From Acidobacteria bacterium RIFCSPLOWO2_12_FULL_66_21 (GTDB lineage Bacteria > Acidobacteriota > Vicinamibacteria > Vicinamibacterales > 2-12-FULL-66-21): 53,491 nt of DNA. The translations under genes were made by a program, and so were the position numbers. The stretch spans positions 148,119-201,609 of the forward strand of contig MELC01000091.1 in assembly GCA_001767455.1 (NCBI GenBank), written 5' to 3'. The notes below the pieces were generated by a model. The model worked only from the letters and a program-made list of their open reading frames with translations. It was not told where the DNA came from and made no database searches. The stretch's first letter is position 1; each line of letters opens with the position of its first letter. Below, one piece after another: positions 1 through 9,390 of the stretch.

Positions 1-31
1 TAGGGGTCCCCGCGAGCGACCGAGCCGGGGT

Positions 32-48
32 TCGGGGCGGAGCCCCGA
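32..48. repeat. Short GC hairpin upstream of accB
   Basis: TCGGGGC (32-38) and GCCCCGA (42-48) form a perfect 7-bp stem with a 3-nt loop. There is no T-run after it, so a classical intrinsic terminator is not supported. The preceding bases (GGGTCCCCGCGAGCGACC) resemble the 3' part of the 141-bp repeat at 34949-35230, so this may be the tail of a dispersed repeat that continues off the window edge. Confidence 0.4.
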
Positions 49-65
49 CTAAAGCTGGAGGCGGA

Positions 66-536
<471 letters not shown>

Positions 537-566
537 CACCGACGGACACCGATCGAGTCCACAAGC

Positions 567-1946
567 ATGTTCAAGAAGATCCTGATTGCCAACCGCGGTG
601 AGATTGCGCTGCGGGTGATTTACGCCTGCCGCGAGCTGGGCATCAAGACGGTCGCGGTGTACTCGGAGGCGGACGAGAACTCGCTGCACGTGCGGTTTGC
701 CGACGAGGACGTGTGCATCGGCCCGGCGAAAAGCGCGGACAGCTATCTGAGCGTGCCGGCGGTGCTGAGCGCCGCGGAGATCACGGGCGCCGACGCGATC
801 CACCCGGGCTACGGGTTCCTCGCGGAGAGCGCCTATCTGGCCGAGGTGTGCGAAGCCTGCCACATCAAGTTCATCGGGCCGGCGCCGAACGTCATCCGCC
901 TGCTCGGCGACAAGGCGCGCGCGCGGCGCGCGATGAAGAAGGCGGGGGTGCCGATCCTGCCCGGCAGCGACGGCCCGGTCGACAGCGAGGAGAAGGCCCA
1001 GAAGATCGCGAAGGACCTCGGCTTCCCGGTCATCATCAAGGCCGTGGCCGGCGGCGGGGGGCGCGGCATGCGCGTCATCCGCGCGGCGGGCGAGCTCGCC
1101 AAGTCGCTGAAGACCGCCACGCGCGAGGCCGAAGCGGCCTTCGGCGTCGGCGACGTGTACATCGAGAAGTTCGTCGAGAACCCGCGGCACATCGAGTTCC
1201 AGATCCTGGGCGATCACCATGGCGCCGTCGTCCACCTCGGGGAGCGCGAGTGCTCGATCCAGCGGCGGCACCAGAAGCTGCTCGAGGAGGGTCCATCGGT
1301 CGCCGTGACCGAGAAGATGCGCCGGAGGATGGGGGGCGTCGTCGTGGACGCCGCGCGCGCGGTTCAGTACACGAACGCGGGGACGTTCGAGTTCCTGATG
1401 GACGACAAGGGGAACTTCTTCTTCCTCGAGGTCAACACGCGAATCCAGGTCGAGCATCCGGTCACCGAGTTCATCACCGGCGTCGACATCGTCAAGGAAC
1501 AGATCCGGATCGCGGCCGGCGAGCGGCTGTCGGTGCGGCAGGGGGACATCACCTTCGACGGCCACTCGATCGAGTGCCGGATCAACGCGGAAGATCCCGA
1601 GACGTTCGCCCCCTCGCCGGGCGTCATCCACGCGTTCAGCGTGCCGGGCGGCCCCGGCGTGCGCGTCGACACGTTCGCCCACTCCGAGTGCACGGTTCCG
1701 CCGTACTACGATTCGCTCGTGGCCAAGATCATCGTGCACGGCCGCGACCGGCAGGAGGCCATCGCGCGCATGCGCCGGACCCTGGAGATGACGGTCATCG
1801 AAGGCATCAAGACGTCGATCCCGCTGCACCTGCGGATCCTCGCGGATCCGGAGTTCGTGGCCGGGCGGCTCAACACCGGCTTCATGGAGCGGCTGATCGC
1901 CGAGAAGAACACGGCCAACGGCGACAGTCTGGCCGAGGCGGTCTGA
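567..1946 (+). CDS. accC: Acetyl-CoA carboxylase, biotin carboxylase subunit
   Basis: This is the ATP-grasp biotin carboxylase that carboxylates the biotin on AccB using bicarbonate and ATP. At 459 aa it is close to the family length. The N-terminal Rossmann-like part begins [16 protein letters not shown]. The glycine-rich ATP loop AGGGGRGMR lies in the ATP-grasp domain. The signature [14 protein letters not shown] marks the metal/ATP site and is followed by the C-terminal biotin carboxylase domain. The ATG at 567 matches the conserved start, although no strong Shine-Dalgarno is seen. It is co-directional with accB, and thiE begins 5 bases after its stop. Confidence 0.97.
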   Translation: MFKKILIANRGEIALRVIYACRELGIKTVAVYSEADENSLHVRFADEDVCIGPAKSADSYLSVPAVLSAAEITGADAIHPGYGFLAESAYLAEVCEACHIKFIGPAPNVIRLLGDKARARRAMKKAGVPILPGSDGPVDSEEKAQKIAKDLGFPVIIKAVAGGGGRGMRVIRAAGELAKSLKTATREAEAAFGVGDVYIEKFVENPRHIEFQILGDHHGAVVHLGERECSIQRRHQKLLEEGPSVAVTEKMRRRMGGVVVDAARAVQYTNAGTFEFLMDDKGNFFFLEVNTRIQVEHPVTEFITGVDIVKEQIRIAAGERLSVRQGDITFDGHSIECRINAEDPETFAPSPGVIHAFSVPGGPGVRVDTFAHSECTVPPYYDSLVAKIIVHGRDRQEAIARMRRTLEMTVIEGIKTSIPLHLRILADPEFVAGRLNTGFMERLIAEKNTANGDSLAEAV

Positions 1947-1950
1947 CCGG

Positions 1951-2607
1951 GTGCCTGCCGCGCCGAAGCGCAGTCCAGCGGCCCCGCGCGAAGGCGGGTT
2001 TCCCCGTTTTTATCCCGTCATCGACGTCACGCTCTGCGCCGCGCGCGGCCTCGCGGCCGGCGCGCTGGCCGCGGCGTGCCTGCGCGGCGGCGCGCGGCTC
2101 CTGCAGGTCCGCTGGAAGGACGGCGCCAGCCGCGACTTCCTCGCCGTCGTCCAAAGCGTTGTCGCGCTCGCGCGGCCGTACGGGGCGTGCGTCATCGTCA
2201 ACGACCGGGTGGACATCGCGCTGATGGGGGGCGCCGACGGCGTCCACGTCGGCCAGGAGGACCTGCCCGCCGCGGACGCCCGCAACCTCCTCGGCCCTGC
2301 CGCGCAGATCGGCCTGTCGACGCACGACGAACCTCAGATCGACGCCGCGCTCGAGACCGACGTGGATTACGTCGCTGTCGGGCCGATTCATGCAACCTCC
2401 ACAAAAGACACCGGCTATGGTGCGCGGGGCGCGGATCTGCTGCGCCATGCGGCGGGACGGGGCAAGCCAATCGTCGCGATCGGGGGGATTTCGCTCGAGA
2501 ACGGCCGGTCGGTCCTCGACGCCGGCGCCTCATCGCTGGCGGTCATCAGCGACCTGCTGGAGGGAGGCGGCCCCGAAGCCCGGACCCGCGCCTTCCTTGC
2601 GCTCTAG
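1951..2607 (+). CDS. thiE: Thiamine phosphate synthase
   Basis: This is a TIM-barrel enzyme that joins hydroxymethylpyrimidine diphosphate and thiazole phosphate into thiamine phosphate. The protein is 218 aa. Visible family motifs are QVRWKDG (usually QlR.K), VNDRVDIAL followed by GADGVHVGQEDLP, GLSTHD, DYVAVGPIHATSTK and VAIGGIS. The start is a GTG at 1951, five bases after the accC stop, so it is probably cotranscribed with accBC. The N-terminal 20 residues before FPRFYPVIDVT are not conserved family sequence, so a later start is possible. Confidence 0.9.
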   Translation: MPAAPKRSPAAPREGGFPRFYPVIDVTLCAARGLAAGALAAACLRGGARLLQVRWKDGASRDFLAVVQSVVALARPYGACVIVNDRVDIALMGGADGVHVGQEDLPAADARNLLGPAAQIGLSTHDEPQIDAALETDVDYVAVGPIHATSTKDTGYGARGADLLRHAAGRGKPIVAIGGISLENGRSVLDAGASSLAVISDLLEGGGPEARTRAFLAL

Positions 2608-2670
2608 CGCCCTGGCGTCTGGCAGCCGGCACCCGGGCACCTGGCACCCAATCCCCGGCCCCTTTGTGTG

Positions 2671-2676
2671 TATAAT
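2671..2676 (+). promoter_or_regulatory. Possible -10 hexamer upstream of the permease
   Basis: A perfect TATAAT lies in the 188-bp gap after thiE, 120 bases before the permease start. No recognisable -35 lies 16-18 bases upstream, so the promoter call is weak. Confidence 0.3.
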
Positions 2677-2795
2677 GCCGCGACTTTCGGCCAGGCCTGC
2701 AATCACCGTCTAGGGTCGCCTGTCGTTTTGCGCGCGCCGGCGCCGGCCGTTGCGCGGCGAGGGGGCGGAATGCGCCCGTCGGACGCGGAGGGTGA

Positions 2796-4496
2796 ATGGA
2801 TTCGAATCTCCTCAGAACGAAGTCTATCGAACAGCTCGTCGGCGACGCGGAGCACGGCGGCAAATCGCTGAAGCGCACGCTGACCGCAACGGACCTGACG
2901 CTGCTCGGGATCGGCGCGATCATCGGCACCGGGATCTTCGTCCTCACGGGGACGGCGGCCGCCAATCAGGCGGGACCGGGGATCGTGCTCTCCTATGTCA
3001 TCGCCGGCCTGGCCTGCGGCTTCGCGGCGCTCTGCTACGCGGAGTTCGCCGCGATGATTCCGATCGCGGGCAGCGCATACACGTATGCCTACGCCACGCT
3101 CGGTGAGATTTTCGCGTGGATGATCGGCTGGGACCTCATTCTGGAATACGCGGTCGGGTCCATGACCGTCGCCGTGGGCTGGAGCGGCTACTTTCAGCGC
3201 ATCCTGGCCGGGTTCGAGATCCACCTGCCGACGTGGATGATGGCGGCCCCATCGGCAGCCGAGGGAGCGGTGCTGAACCTCCCGGCGATCCTGATCGTGC
3301 TCGCCATCATGGTGGTGCTCGTCATCGGCGTGCGCGAGAGCGCGCGGTTCAACGCGCTGATGGTCACGATCAAGCTGGCCGCGGTCGCCTTCTTCATCGT
3401 GATGGGCATCACCTACGTGAAGCCCGAGAACTGGACGCCGTTCATGCCCTACGGGTTCTCCGGCGTCATGACCGGAGCGGCGGTGGTGTTCTTTGCCTAC
3501 ATCGGCTTCGACGCCGTGTCGACGACGGCCGAAGAGGCCAAGAACCCCAGCCGGGATCTTCCAATCGGCATCATCGCGTCGCTGATCATCTGCACGGTCC
3601 TCTACCTCGTGGTCGCGGCTATCCTGACCGGCATCCTTCCCGTGGTGGCGTACAAGAACGACGTGCAGTTCCTCAACGCGCCGGTGGGCTACGCCCTGGC
3701 GGTGATCAACAAGGACTGGGCGGCCGGACTCGTCTCGGCCGGCGCCGTGGCGGGGATCACGAGCGTGCTGCTCGTCATGCTCATGAGCCAGCCGCGCATC
3801 TTCTTCTCGATGAGCCGCGACCAGCTCCTGCCGGCGGGCGTCAGCAAGGTGCACCCGCGGTTCCGCACGCCGTACATCACGACCATCATTACGTGCGTCA
3901 TCGTCGCGGTCGTCGCCGGCTTCGTGCCGATCCAGATCCTGGGCGAGATGACGAGCATTGGCACGCTGTTCGCCTTCGTGGTCGTGTCGATCGCCGTGAT
4001 CATCCTGCGGATCAAGCGGCCGGATGCGCGGAGGCCGTTCCGGGTTCCGTTCGGTTTCGTCATCCCCGTCCTCGGCGTGATCTTCTGCGTGTACCTGATG
4101 GTCAGCCTCTCGGTCATGACCTGGGTGCGCTTTCTCGGCTGGCTCGACCTCGGGATGATCATCTACTGGACGTACGGCCGGGTTCACAGCCCCCTCGTCG
4201 ACCGCGCGGAAGCGTCGGCGCGGTCGGCGGCCGAGGGCTTTGCGAACCTGTGCAAGATCCTCGGCTTCATGCTGCTGTTCAACGGGTTCGCCATCACGCT
4301 GCTGGCGTACCTCACCGAGTTCGGAGTCACCAACGAGACGCTGGCCAAGTGGAGCGAGCTCGACGCGGTGCTGCAGTACGTGGGCATGCATATCAACCCG
4401 GAGATCGCCGACGCGTTCGGGTGGAAGATCCTCCTCGGCGGCGCCGTCCTGACGGCGCTCGGCTTCGTGCTCGCTCGCTCGTCGAGCAAGCGGTAG
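2796..4496 (+). CDS. APC-superfamily cationic amino acid permease
   Basis: This is an inner-membrane amino acid transporter of the APC superfamily, resembling the CAT (cationic amino acid transporter) group. The protein is 566 aa and strongly hydrophobic, with about 12-14 membrane segments. The first segment carries the glycine-rich motif GIGAIIGTGIFVLTG, which forms part of the substrate site in this family. GFDAVSTTAEEAKNP after the sixth segment is also characteristic. The C-terminal third continues past the 12-helix core with two or more extra hydrophobic segments, as in CAT proteins. GGAGGG just before ATG 2796 supports the start. Substrate specificity cannot be read from sequence. The K+ channel gene begins 4 bases after the stop. 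Confidence 0.9.
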   Translation: MDSNLLRTKSIEQLVGDAEHGGKSLKRTLTATDLTLLGIGAIIGTGIFVLTGTAAANQAGPGIVLSYVIAGLACGFAALCYAEFAAMIPIAGSAYTYAYATLGEIFAWMIGWDLILEYAVGSMTVAVGWSGYFQRILAGFEIHLPTWMMAAPSAAEGAVLNLPAILIVLAIMVVLVIGVRESARFNALMVTIKLAAVAFFIVMGITYVKPENWTPFMPYGFSGVMTGAAVVFFAYIGFDAVSTTAEEAKNPSRDLPIGIIASLIICTVLYLVVAAILTGILPVVAYKNDVQFLNAPVGYALAVINKDWAAGLVSAGAVAGITSVLLVMLMSQPRIFFSMSRDQLLPAGVSKVHPRFRTPYITTIITCVIVAVVAGFVPIQILGEMTSIGTLFAFVVVSIAVIILRIKRPDARRPFRVPFGFVIPVLGVIFCVYLMVSLSVMTWVRFLGWLDLGMIIYWTYGRVHSPLVDRAEASARSAAEGFANLCKILGFMLLFNGFAITLLAYLTEFGVTNETLAKWSELDAVLQYVGMHINPEIADAFGWKILLGGAVLTALGFVLARSSSKR

Positions 4497-4500
4497 CGCT

Positions 4501-5580
4501 GTGTTGACGCCGGGGCGCGGGGTACGGCCGGACCGACTGGCGTCCGGCCGCCCGTCCCCCTGGTGGGCGGGCTGGCGGCTGTCGATGCTGCTGCTGGGCC
4601 TGATCGTCTGCGGGGGCACCCTCGGCTACTCGGCCATCGAGGGCTGGGACACGTGGGACGCCTTCTACATGACGGTCATCTCGGTCACGACGGTGGGGTA
4701 CCGGGAGGTCCACCCGCTGTCCCGCGCGGGTGAGGCCTTCACCGTCGTCGTCGTGACGGTCGGCGTGGCGACCGTCCTTTACACGTTCTCCTTCCTGATG
4801 GCGCGGATCGTGGAAGGGGACCTGCAGGAGCGCTGGACCCGCCGTCGGCGCGAGCGCATGCTCGATCAACTCGATCACCACTTCATCGTCTGCGGCTTCG
4901 GCCGGATGGGGCACATCATCGCGCGCGAGTTCTCGCGGCAGCAGGTGCCGTTTGTCATCATCGAGCGCGATCCCGATCGCATGCAGGAGGCGATCGACGC
5001 CGGCTACCTCGCCGTCGAGGCGGACGCCAGCAGCGAGCAGGTGCTGCGGCGGATCGGCATCGATCGCGCTCGTGGCCTGATCGCCGCGGTCAGCACAGAT
5101 GCCGAGAACGTCTACGCGGTCCTGACGGCGCGCCTGCTGCGGCCCGACCTCTTCATCATCGGGCGCGCGGAAACCGACGACGCGCGTACGAAGCTGGAAC
5201 GGGCGGGGGCGGACCGCGTGTTGTCGCCGTACCAGATCGGCGGGCTCCAGCTCGCGCAGACGGCGCTGCGCCCCGCCGTGGTCGACTTCGTCCAGCTCGC
5301 CACCAGCTCCGACAACCTCGAATTGAACATGGAGCAGGTCCGCATCGCGGAAGGGGCGGCCCTGGCCGGGCGCACGATCGTCGACGCCAATCTGCGCCAG
5401 CGCTACGGCATCATCGTCGTGGGCATCCAGCGCGCCGACGGGCAGATGGAGTTCAACCCGGCGCCGGAGCTGGTGATGCATCCCGGCGACCACCTCGTCG
5501 TGCTCGGCCGCGCGGACAACCTGCGCGAGCTCGAACAGGCCGCCGGCGTCGAGCGGTCGCGGACGCCGGCGGGCCGGTGA
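4501..5580 (+). CDS. Two-TM potassium channel with RCK/TrkA domains
   Basis: This is a ligand-gated prokaryotic K+ channel subunit, probably tetrameric. The protein is 359 aa. TM1 is at about 26-44, the pore loop and filter at 58-70 (TTVGYRE), and TM2 at about 78-102. A basic linker leads to an RCK domain from about 127 with the nucleotide-binding motif CGFGRMG, and a TrkA-C domain fills the last 90 residues. The filter reads TVGYR rather than the usual TVGYG-D/E. The start is a GTG four bases after the permease stop; no better start precedes TM1. The stop overlaps the folD start by four bases (GTGA), so the genes are probably translationally coupled. Confidence 0.9.
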   Translation: MLTPGRGVRPDRLASGRPSPWWAGWRLSMLLLGLIVCGGTLGYSAIEGWDTWDAFYMTVISVTTVGYREVHPLSRAGEAFTVVVVTVGVATVLYTFSFLMARIVEGDLQERWTRRRRERMLDQLDHHFIVCGFGRMGHIIAREFSRQQVPFVIIERDPDRMQEAIDAGYLAVEADASSEQVLRRIGIDRARGLIAAVSTDAENVYAVLTARLLRPDLFIIGRAETDDARTKLERAGADRVLSPYQIGGLQLAQTALRPAVVDFVQLATSSDNLELNMEQVRIAEGAALAGRTIVDANLRQRYGIIVVGIQRADGQMEFNPAPELVMHPGDHLVVLGRADNLRELEQAAGVERSRTPAGR

Positions 5581-6515
5581 GCGTGATGGGCGCGCGACTG
5601 CTCGACGGCCTGGCGGTGGCGGCCACGATCCGCGAGTCGGTCATGCCGCGGGTGCAGGCGTTCACGGCGCGCGCGGGGCGACCGCCGGGCCTTGGCATCG
5701 TCCTCGTCGGCGACAATCCGGCGTCGGAGCTGTACGTCAGCAGCAAGGTGAAGGCCGGAGGCGAGTCGGGCCTCCGGGTCGATCTGCAGCGCCTGCCCGC
5801 GACCGCGACGCTCGACGAGCTGCTGCGGCTCGTCGATGCCCTCAACCGCAGCGATCAGCACGATGGCATTCTCGTCCAGGATCCGCTGCCCGAGGCGATG
5901 GGCAAGGGGGCGTCGCAGCGGGTCTTCGACGCGATCGATCCCGCGAAGGACGTGGACGGCTTTCACCCGATCAACGTGGGCAAGCTGGTGCAGCAGCGGG
6001 CGCACCTCGTCGCGTGCACGCCGTCGGGCGTGATCGAGATGCTCGATCGCAGCGGCATTGCCATTGAAGGGCGCCGCGCGGTCGTCATCGGCCGCAGCGA
6101 TATCGTCGGCAAGCCGATGGCGATGCTCCTGCTGCATCGGAGCGCCACCGTCACCATCTGCCACTCGAAGACGCGGGATCTCGCGGCGCTCGCGGCGGAG
6201 GCGGACATTCTCGTCGCGGCCCTCGGCCGCCCGGGGTTCGTGACGCGTACGTTCGTCAAGCCGGGCGCCACGGTGATCGACGTCGGGATCAACCGCGTGA
6301 CCGACGAAGCGCTGGCGCGGTCGCTGCTCGCGGGCTCGCCGCGCCTCGCGGTGTTCGAGAGGCGCCGCTCGATCGTGGTCGGCGACGTGCATCCCGAGGT
6401 CGCCGAGATCGCCGGTGCGCTGACGCCCGTCCCGGGCGGCGTCGGCCCGCTCACCATCGCGATGCTCTTGAAAAACACCGTTACGGCAGCCGAGGCCCGG
6501 AAAAGTGGAAAGTAG
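5577..6515 (+). CDS. folD: Methylene-THF dehydrogenase / methenyl-THF cyclohydrolase
   Basis: This bifunctional one-carbon enzyme interconverts 5,10-methylene-THF and 10-formyl-THF with NADP. The protein is 312 aa. The catalytic lysine lies in YVSSK (K57) and the folate-site Asp in PAKDVDG. The NADP-binding stretch is VIGRSDIVGKPMA, and the C-terminal signature is PVPGGVGPLT. The conserved GILVQLPLP motif reads GILVQDPLP here: the catalytic-site Gln (Q101) is kept but the following Leu is Asp. The GTG start overlaps the stop of the K+ channel gene; an ATG three codons later is an alternative. Confidence 0.95.
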   Translation: MSVMGARLLDGLAVAATIRESVMPRVQAFTARAGRPPGLGIVLVGDNPASELYVSSKVKAGGESGLRVDLQRLPATATLDELLRLVDALNRSDQHDGILVQDPLPEAMGKGASQRVFDAIDPAKDVDGFHPINVGKLVQQRAHLVACTPSGVIEMLDRSGIAIEGRRAVVIGRSDIVGKPMAMLLLHRSATVTICHSKTRDLAALAAEADILVAALGRPGFVTRTFVKPGATVIDVGINRVTDEALARSLLAGSPRLAVFERRRSIVVGDVHPEVAEIAGALTPVPGGVGPLTIAMLLKNTVTAAEARKSGK

Positions 6516-6533
6516 AACATAGAACGTAGAATG
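6512..6533. repeat. GTAGAACATAGAACGTAGAATG simple repeat
   Basis: The folD-coaE gap opens with units of the type GTAGAAC/ATAGAAC. The reverse complement of the same units fills part of the gap at 9391-9420, so this is a dispersed low-complexity repeat of the genome. Confidence 0.5.
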
Positions 6534-6573
6534 CCGATCAGGCTGTCACGCTCCAGTAGAAGGGACCGGTAAC

Positions 6574-7170
6574 GTGCTCCGGGTGGCGCTGACAGGCGGG
6601 ATCGCGACCGGCAAGTCGTACTGCCTCGCGAAGTTCGCGGAGCTGGGCGCCGCGACCATTGACGCCGACGTCCTGGCGCGCGACGCGGTCGCCCCGGGCT
6701 CGTCCGCCCTTGCCGCGGTGGTCGCCAGGTTCGGCGACGCCATGCGGCGTCCCGACGGTACGCTGGATCGCGCGGCACTGGCGCGGGTCGTCTTTTCCGA
6801 CGGCGCCGCGCGCGCGGATCTCGAGGCAATCGTCCATCCCCGCGTGTACCACGCGGTGCGCGAGTGGTACGTCAGGTTGTCCCCCGCGACCCCGATGGCC
6901 GTCGCCGACATCCCGCTGCTGTTCGAGACCGGCCATACGCACGAGTTCGACCGGATTGTCGTCGCCGCGTGCAGCGCTCCGGAGCAACTCCGGCGCCTCA
7001 TGGCGCGCGACAGCCTGAGCGAGGCCGACGCCCGCGCCCGTCTGGCCGCGCAGTGGCCGATCGAGGAGAAGGCCGCACGCGCCGACTACGTGATCTCCAC
7101 CGACGGCACGTTCGCCGAGACCGAAGCGCAGGTTCGTGCGGTGTTCGCCAAACTGCGCGGAGAGTGGTGA
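6574..7170 (+). CDS. coaE: Dephospho-CoA kinase
   Basis: This enzyme phosphorylates the ribose 3'-OH of dephospho-CoA in the last step of CoA synthesis. The protein is 198 aa, the usual length. The P-loop GGIATGKS starts at about residue 8. DADVLARD (Asp for substrate), HPRV, and DIPLLFE are the family's other landmarks. The GTG start fits the conserved beginning LRVALTGG; AAGGGA lies about nine bases upstream. It is separated from folD by 58 bp containing a repeat. Confidence 0.94.
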   Translation: MLRVALTGGIATGKSYCLAKFAELGAATIDADVLARDAVAPGSSALAAVVARFGDAMRRPDGTLDRAALARVVFSDGAARADLEAIVHPRVYHAVREWYVRLSPATPMAVADIPLLFETGHTHEFDRIVVAACSAPEQLRRLMARDSLSEADARARLAAQWPIEEKAARADYVISTDGTFAETEAQVRAVFAKLRGEW

Positions 7171-7228
7171 TCAGCCACTACCGACAGCCAGAGTCACGCT
7201 GAGACGTGCCCACGGCCCTCACAAAGAG

Positions 7229-7456
7229 CACGAAGCACACGAAGGACACGAAGACAGTAAAGAAAGAATGATCGATGGCGAAGTCGCGCTGCGCGCGGCT
7301 CGACGGCACATGCAGCAGACGCGTCGTAGCTCGTGGCTCGTGTCTCCAGCGCTGTCCGCGCGGCGTGGGGATCTTCAGCAAACCTGGCGGGCGTGAGGTC
7401 TTCAGAAGAAGGCCTTTTCAGTCTTCGTGAACTTCGTGAACTTCGAGGTCTTCGTG
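7229..7456. repeat. Inverted CACGAAG / CTTCGTG arrays enclosing about 170 bp
   Basis: Three CACGAAG heptamers with a 9-nt period (7229-7253) face three CTTCGTG/CTTCGAG units at 7423-7456. The arrays are reverse complements, and the match continues inward (GAAGACAGTAAAGAAAG against a complement of CTTTTCAGTCTTC). The interior is GC-rich with no clear ORF. It is the same architecture as the CACGGAG elements at 22.4 and 32.7 kb. Confidence 0.6.
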
Positions 7457-7477
7457 TCGTAAGAGCCGTCGGCGCGT

Positions 7478-7560
7478 GCAGCGGGACAGCGTGGCAGCGG
7501 GACAGCATGGCAGCGGGACAGCGTGCAGCGGGACAGCGTGGCAGCGGGACAGCGGGACAC
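7478..7560. repeat. Tandem repeat, about five units of 15-16 nt
   Basis: The unit GCAGCGGGACAGCGTG is repeated about five times with one-base length variation (15 or 16 nt) and single substitutions. It lies just downstream of the lapB stop, that is, at the 3' end of the Kdo operon. Slippage-type amplification is likely. Confidence 0.75.
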
Positions 7561-7585
7561 GCGAACGGCGCCGGTGTTCCGGCTG

Positions 7586-8800
7586 CTACGTCGCGACGTC
7601 CGTCTCCTTGGCCGGCGCGATACGTTCTTCCACGAACGTGTTCCACTCGTGGCAGTGCGGGCACTGCCAGAGCAGCTCCGTGCTGCGATAGCGGCAGCGC
7701 ACGCAGATGTGCGGGTCGAGGTAGAAGATCGCGTCGCGGGACAGGTCGACGTAGCGCGTGACGAGATCGGGCGGCAGGCCCAGGTCGGACAGCGTGTGCC
7801 AGATCGCCTGGTGGAGCACCAGGGCGTGCGGGTTGATGACGAGCGCCTCGAACATGAGCGCGAGCGCCTCGCGCGCGTGGCCCCCGGCGCGCAGGTGCTT
7901 CCCGAGCGCGAGCCGCGCGCGCCACTCCTGCGCGTTGGCCCCGATCAGCCGCCGGCACAAGTCGGGGAACCGGGCGGGCTGCCCGGCCGTGGGGTACGCG
8001 TCCTCGAGCCGCGGAAACGCAAGGTACGCGCGATCGGGTGACGTGTCGACGAGCCGCTCCCACGCGGCGATGGCCCCCGCGATGTCCCCCTGGTGAAGAC
8101 GGACGTCGCCAAGGTTCAGGTACGCGTGCGGGTTCTTCGGGTCCAGCTCGATGGCCGCCGCGAACCGCCGCGCCGCTTCCGCGTGGTTCCCCTGCTTCAG
8201 CGCCACCAGTCCGATTTCGGTCTCGAGGAAGGCGAGAATCGCGTGGTGCCGCGGCTGGTTCGTCGAGGTGTCCCCGGCGGCGAGCTGCTGGCGCGTCCTG
8301 TACGCCTCGGTCCACTGGTGCTGCTCTTCGTACAGCTTCTCGAGATTCGTCAGGGCGTACCGGTTCTCGGGGTCGAGCCTCAGCACTTCGGTGAACGCTT
8401 CCAGCGCGCGATCGACGAACCCGCCGTGCTTGTAGTCCAGTCCCAGGCAGAGGAGCACGTTCGCGTGTTCGAGCTTGCGGAGGTTCGGCCGCTGCAGGAG
8501 CGACTGGTGTTCCTGGATGGCGCGGCCCACCTGGCCCTTCTCTCGATAGAGGTTGCCGAGGATCAAGTGAATCTCGAGCGGATCGCCGGCCGATTCAGCC
8601 GCCTTGACGAGCTCCTCGATCGCCGAGTCGATCTGGTTGGCGACGAGGAAATTCAGCCCGAGCATGTAGTGCGGAGATTCGCGTGCCCGGCGCCGGTCGA
8701 TCCAGCGGCCGTCCTGCAGCTTGTAGCGCTCCCAGGCCTTGCCGATGGCCAGGCCCGCGAGCAGCGCGACGAGCGCGACGAGGGTTCCGTACGGTCCCAT
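7586..8800 (-). CDS. lapB: LapB/YciM-like TPR protein with C-terminal zinc ribbon
   Basis: LapB homologues coordinate LPS assembly and, in E. coli, target LpxC for FtsH proteolysis; that role is inferred here. The protein is 404 aa. It has one N-terminal membrane anchor (about residues 5-21) followed by TPR repeats over most of its length. A four-cysteine rubredoxin-like ribbon closes it (C366, C369, C380, C383, in CVRC...CPHC). The ATG at 8800 overlaps the kdsC TAA by one base (TAATG), which decides the start over longer readings. It is the last gene of the Kdo operon, which supports the LPS role. Confidence 0.88.
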   Translation of the reverse strand: MGPYGTLVALVALLAGLAIGKAWERYKLQDGRWIDRRRARESPHYMLGLNFLVANQIDSAIEELVKAAESAGDPLEIHLILGNLYREKGQVGRAIQEHQSLLQRPNLRKLEHANVLLCLGLDYKHGGFVDRALEAFTEVLRLDPENRYALTNLEKLYEEQHQWTEAYRTRQQLAAGDTSTNQPRHHAILAFLETEIGLVALKQGNHAEAARRFAAAIELDPKNPHAYLNLGDVRLHQGDIAGAIAAWERLVDTSPDRAYLAFPRLEDAYPTAGQPARFPDLCRRLIGANAQEWRARLALGKHLRAGGHAREALALMFEALVINPHALVLHQAIWHTLSDLGLPPDLVTRYVDLSRDAIFYLDPHICVRCRYRSTELLWQCPHCHEWNTFVEERIAPAKETDVAT

Positions 8801-9324
8801 TATGAGGAAGCCAGGAATGGCTGCGTGACGGCGTCCCAACGCGACTGGGCGCGCAGCACCATCTCGATGAATTCCCGCACCGCGCCGCGGCCGCCGGCGA
8901 CCGTGCTGGTCCAGTGCACCCGCTCGCGCACCTCCGGCGCGCCGTCGAGGGGCGCGGCCGCCAGCCCGACACGCGACAGCACGGGAATGTCGACCAGGTC
9001 ATCCCCCATGTACGCCACCGACGCGTCATCGAGCCCCGCGTCCCTGAGGATCTGCTCGTAGGCCGTCACCTTGTCCGGCACTCCCTGGATCACGAGCCGC
9101 ACCGCGAGCTGCGCCGCGCGCTGTGTGGTCGCACCCGACGCGCGCGAGGACAGGAACCCGACGGTCAAGCCCGCGCGCTGCGCCCAGACGATCGCCGCGC
9201 CGTCGCGGATGTGAAAGCCTTTCGACTCCGTCCCGTCGGCATGCATCACGACGACGCCATCGGTGAGAACGCCGTCGACGTCGAACAGCAGGAGCTTCAC
9301 GCGCGCCGCGCGCTCCTCGACCAT
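8800..9324 (-). CDS. kdsC: 3-deoxy-D-manno-octulosonate-8-phosphate phosphatase
   Basis: This HAD-family phosphatase removes phosphate from Kdo-8-P to give Kdo. HAD motif I is FDVDGVLTDG, motif II is LSSR, and motif III/IV is YMGDDLVDIP. Starting at ATG 9324 gives 174 aa and has AGAGGA seven bases upstream. An ATG at 9354 would add ten residues but lacks a ribosome site. The stop overlaps the lapB start. A repeat-filled gap of about 130 bp separates it from kdsD. Confidence 0.93.
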   Translation of the reverse strand: MVEERAARVKLLLFDVDGVLTDGVVVMHADGTESKGFHIRDGAAIVWAQRAGLTVGFLSSRASGATTQRAAQLAVRLVIQGVPDKVTAYEQILRDAGLDDASVAYMGDDLVDIPVLSRVGLAAAPLDGAPEVRERVHWTSTVAGGRGAVREFIEMVLRAQSRWDAVTQPFLASS

Positions 9325-9390
9325 GATCCGTTCCTCTGCGCTCCCGTTCGACATTCGTCGTTCTGTGTCCAGCGTGGCAGTGTGAGGGCC

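Larger units (their letters stand above)
7171..7585. other. Intergenic repeat-rich gap between coaE and lapB (convergent)
   Basis: This 415-bp gap lies between two convergent genes and contains no supported gene. It holds an inverted pair of CACGAAG-type arrays (7229-7456) and a tandem array of 15-16-nt units (7478-7560), both listed separately. Confidence 0.7.

Noticed and set aside
32-48. Intrinsic terminator upstream of accB
   Set aside because: The stem is perfect but is followed by GACTAAAG and no T-run.
2703-4619. 638-codon open frame on the minus strand opposite the amino acid permease
   Set aside because: It is Arg/Asp/His-rich with no family motif, a typical shadow of a high-GC gene; the plus-strand permease is clear.
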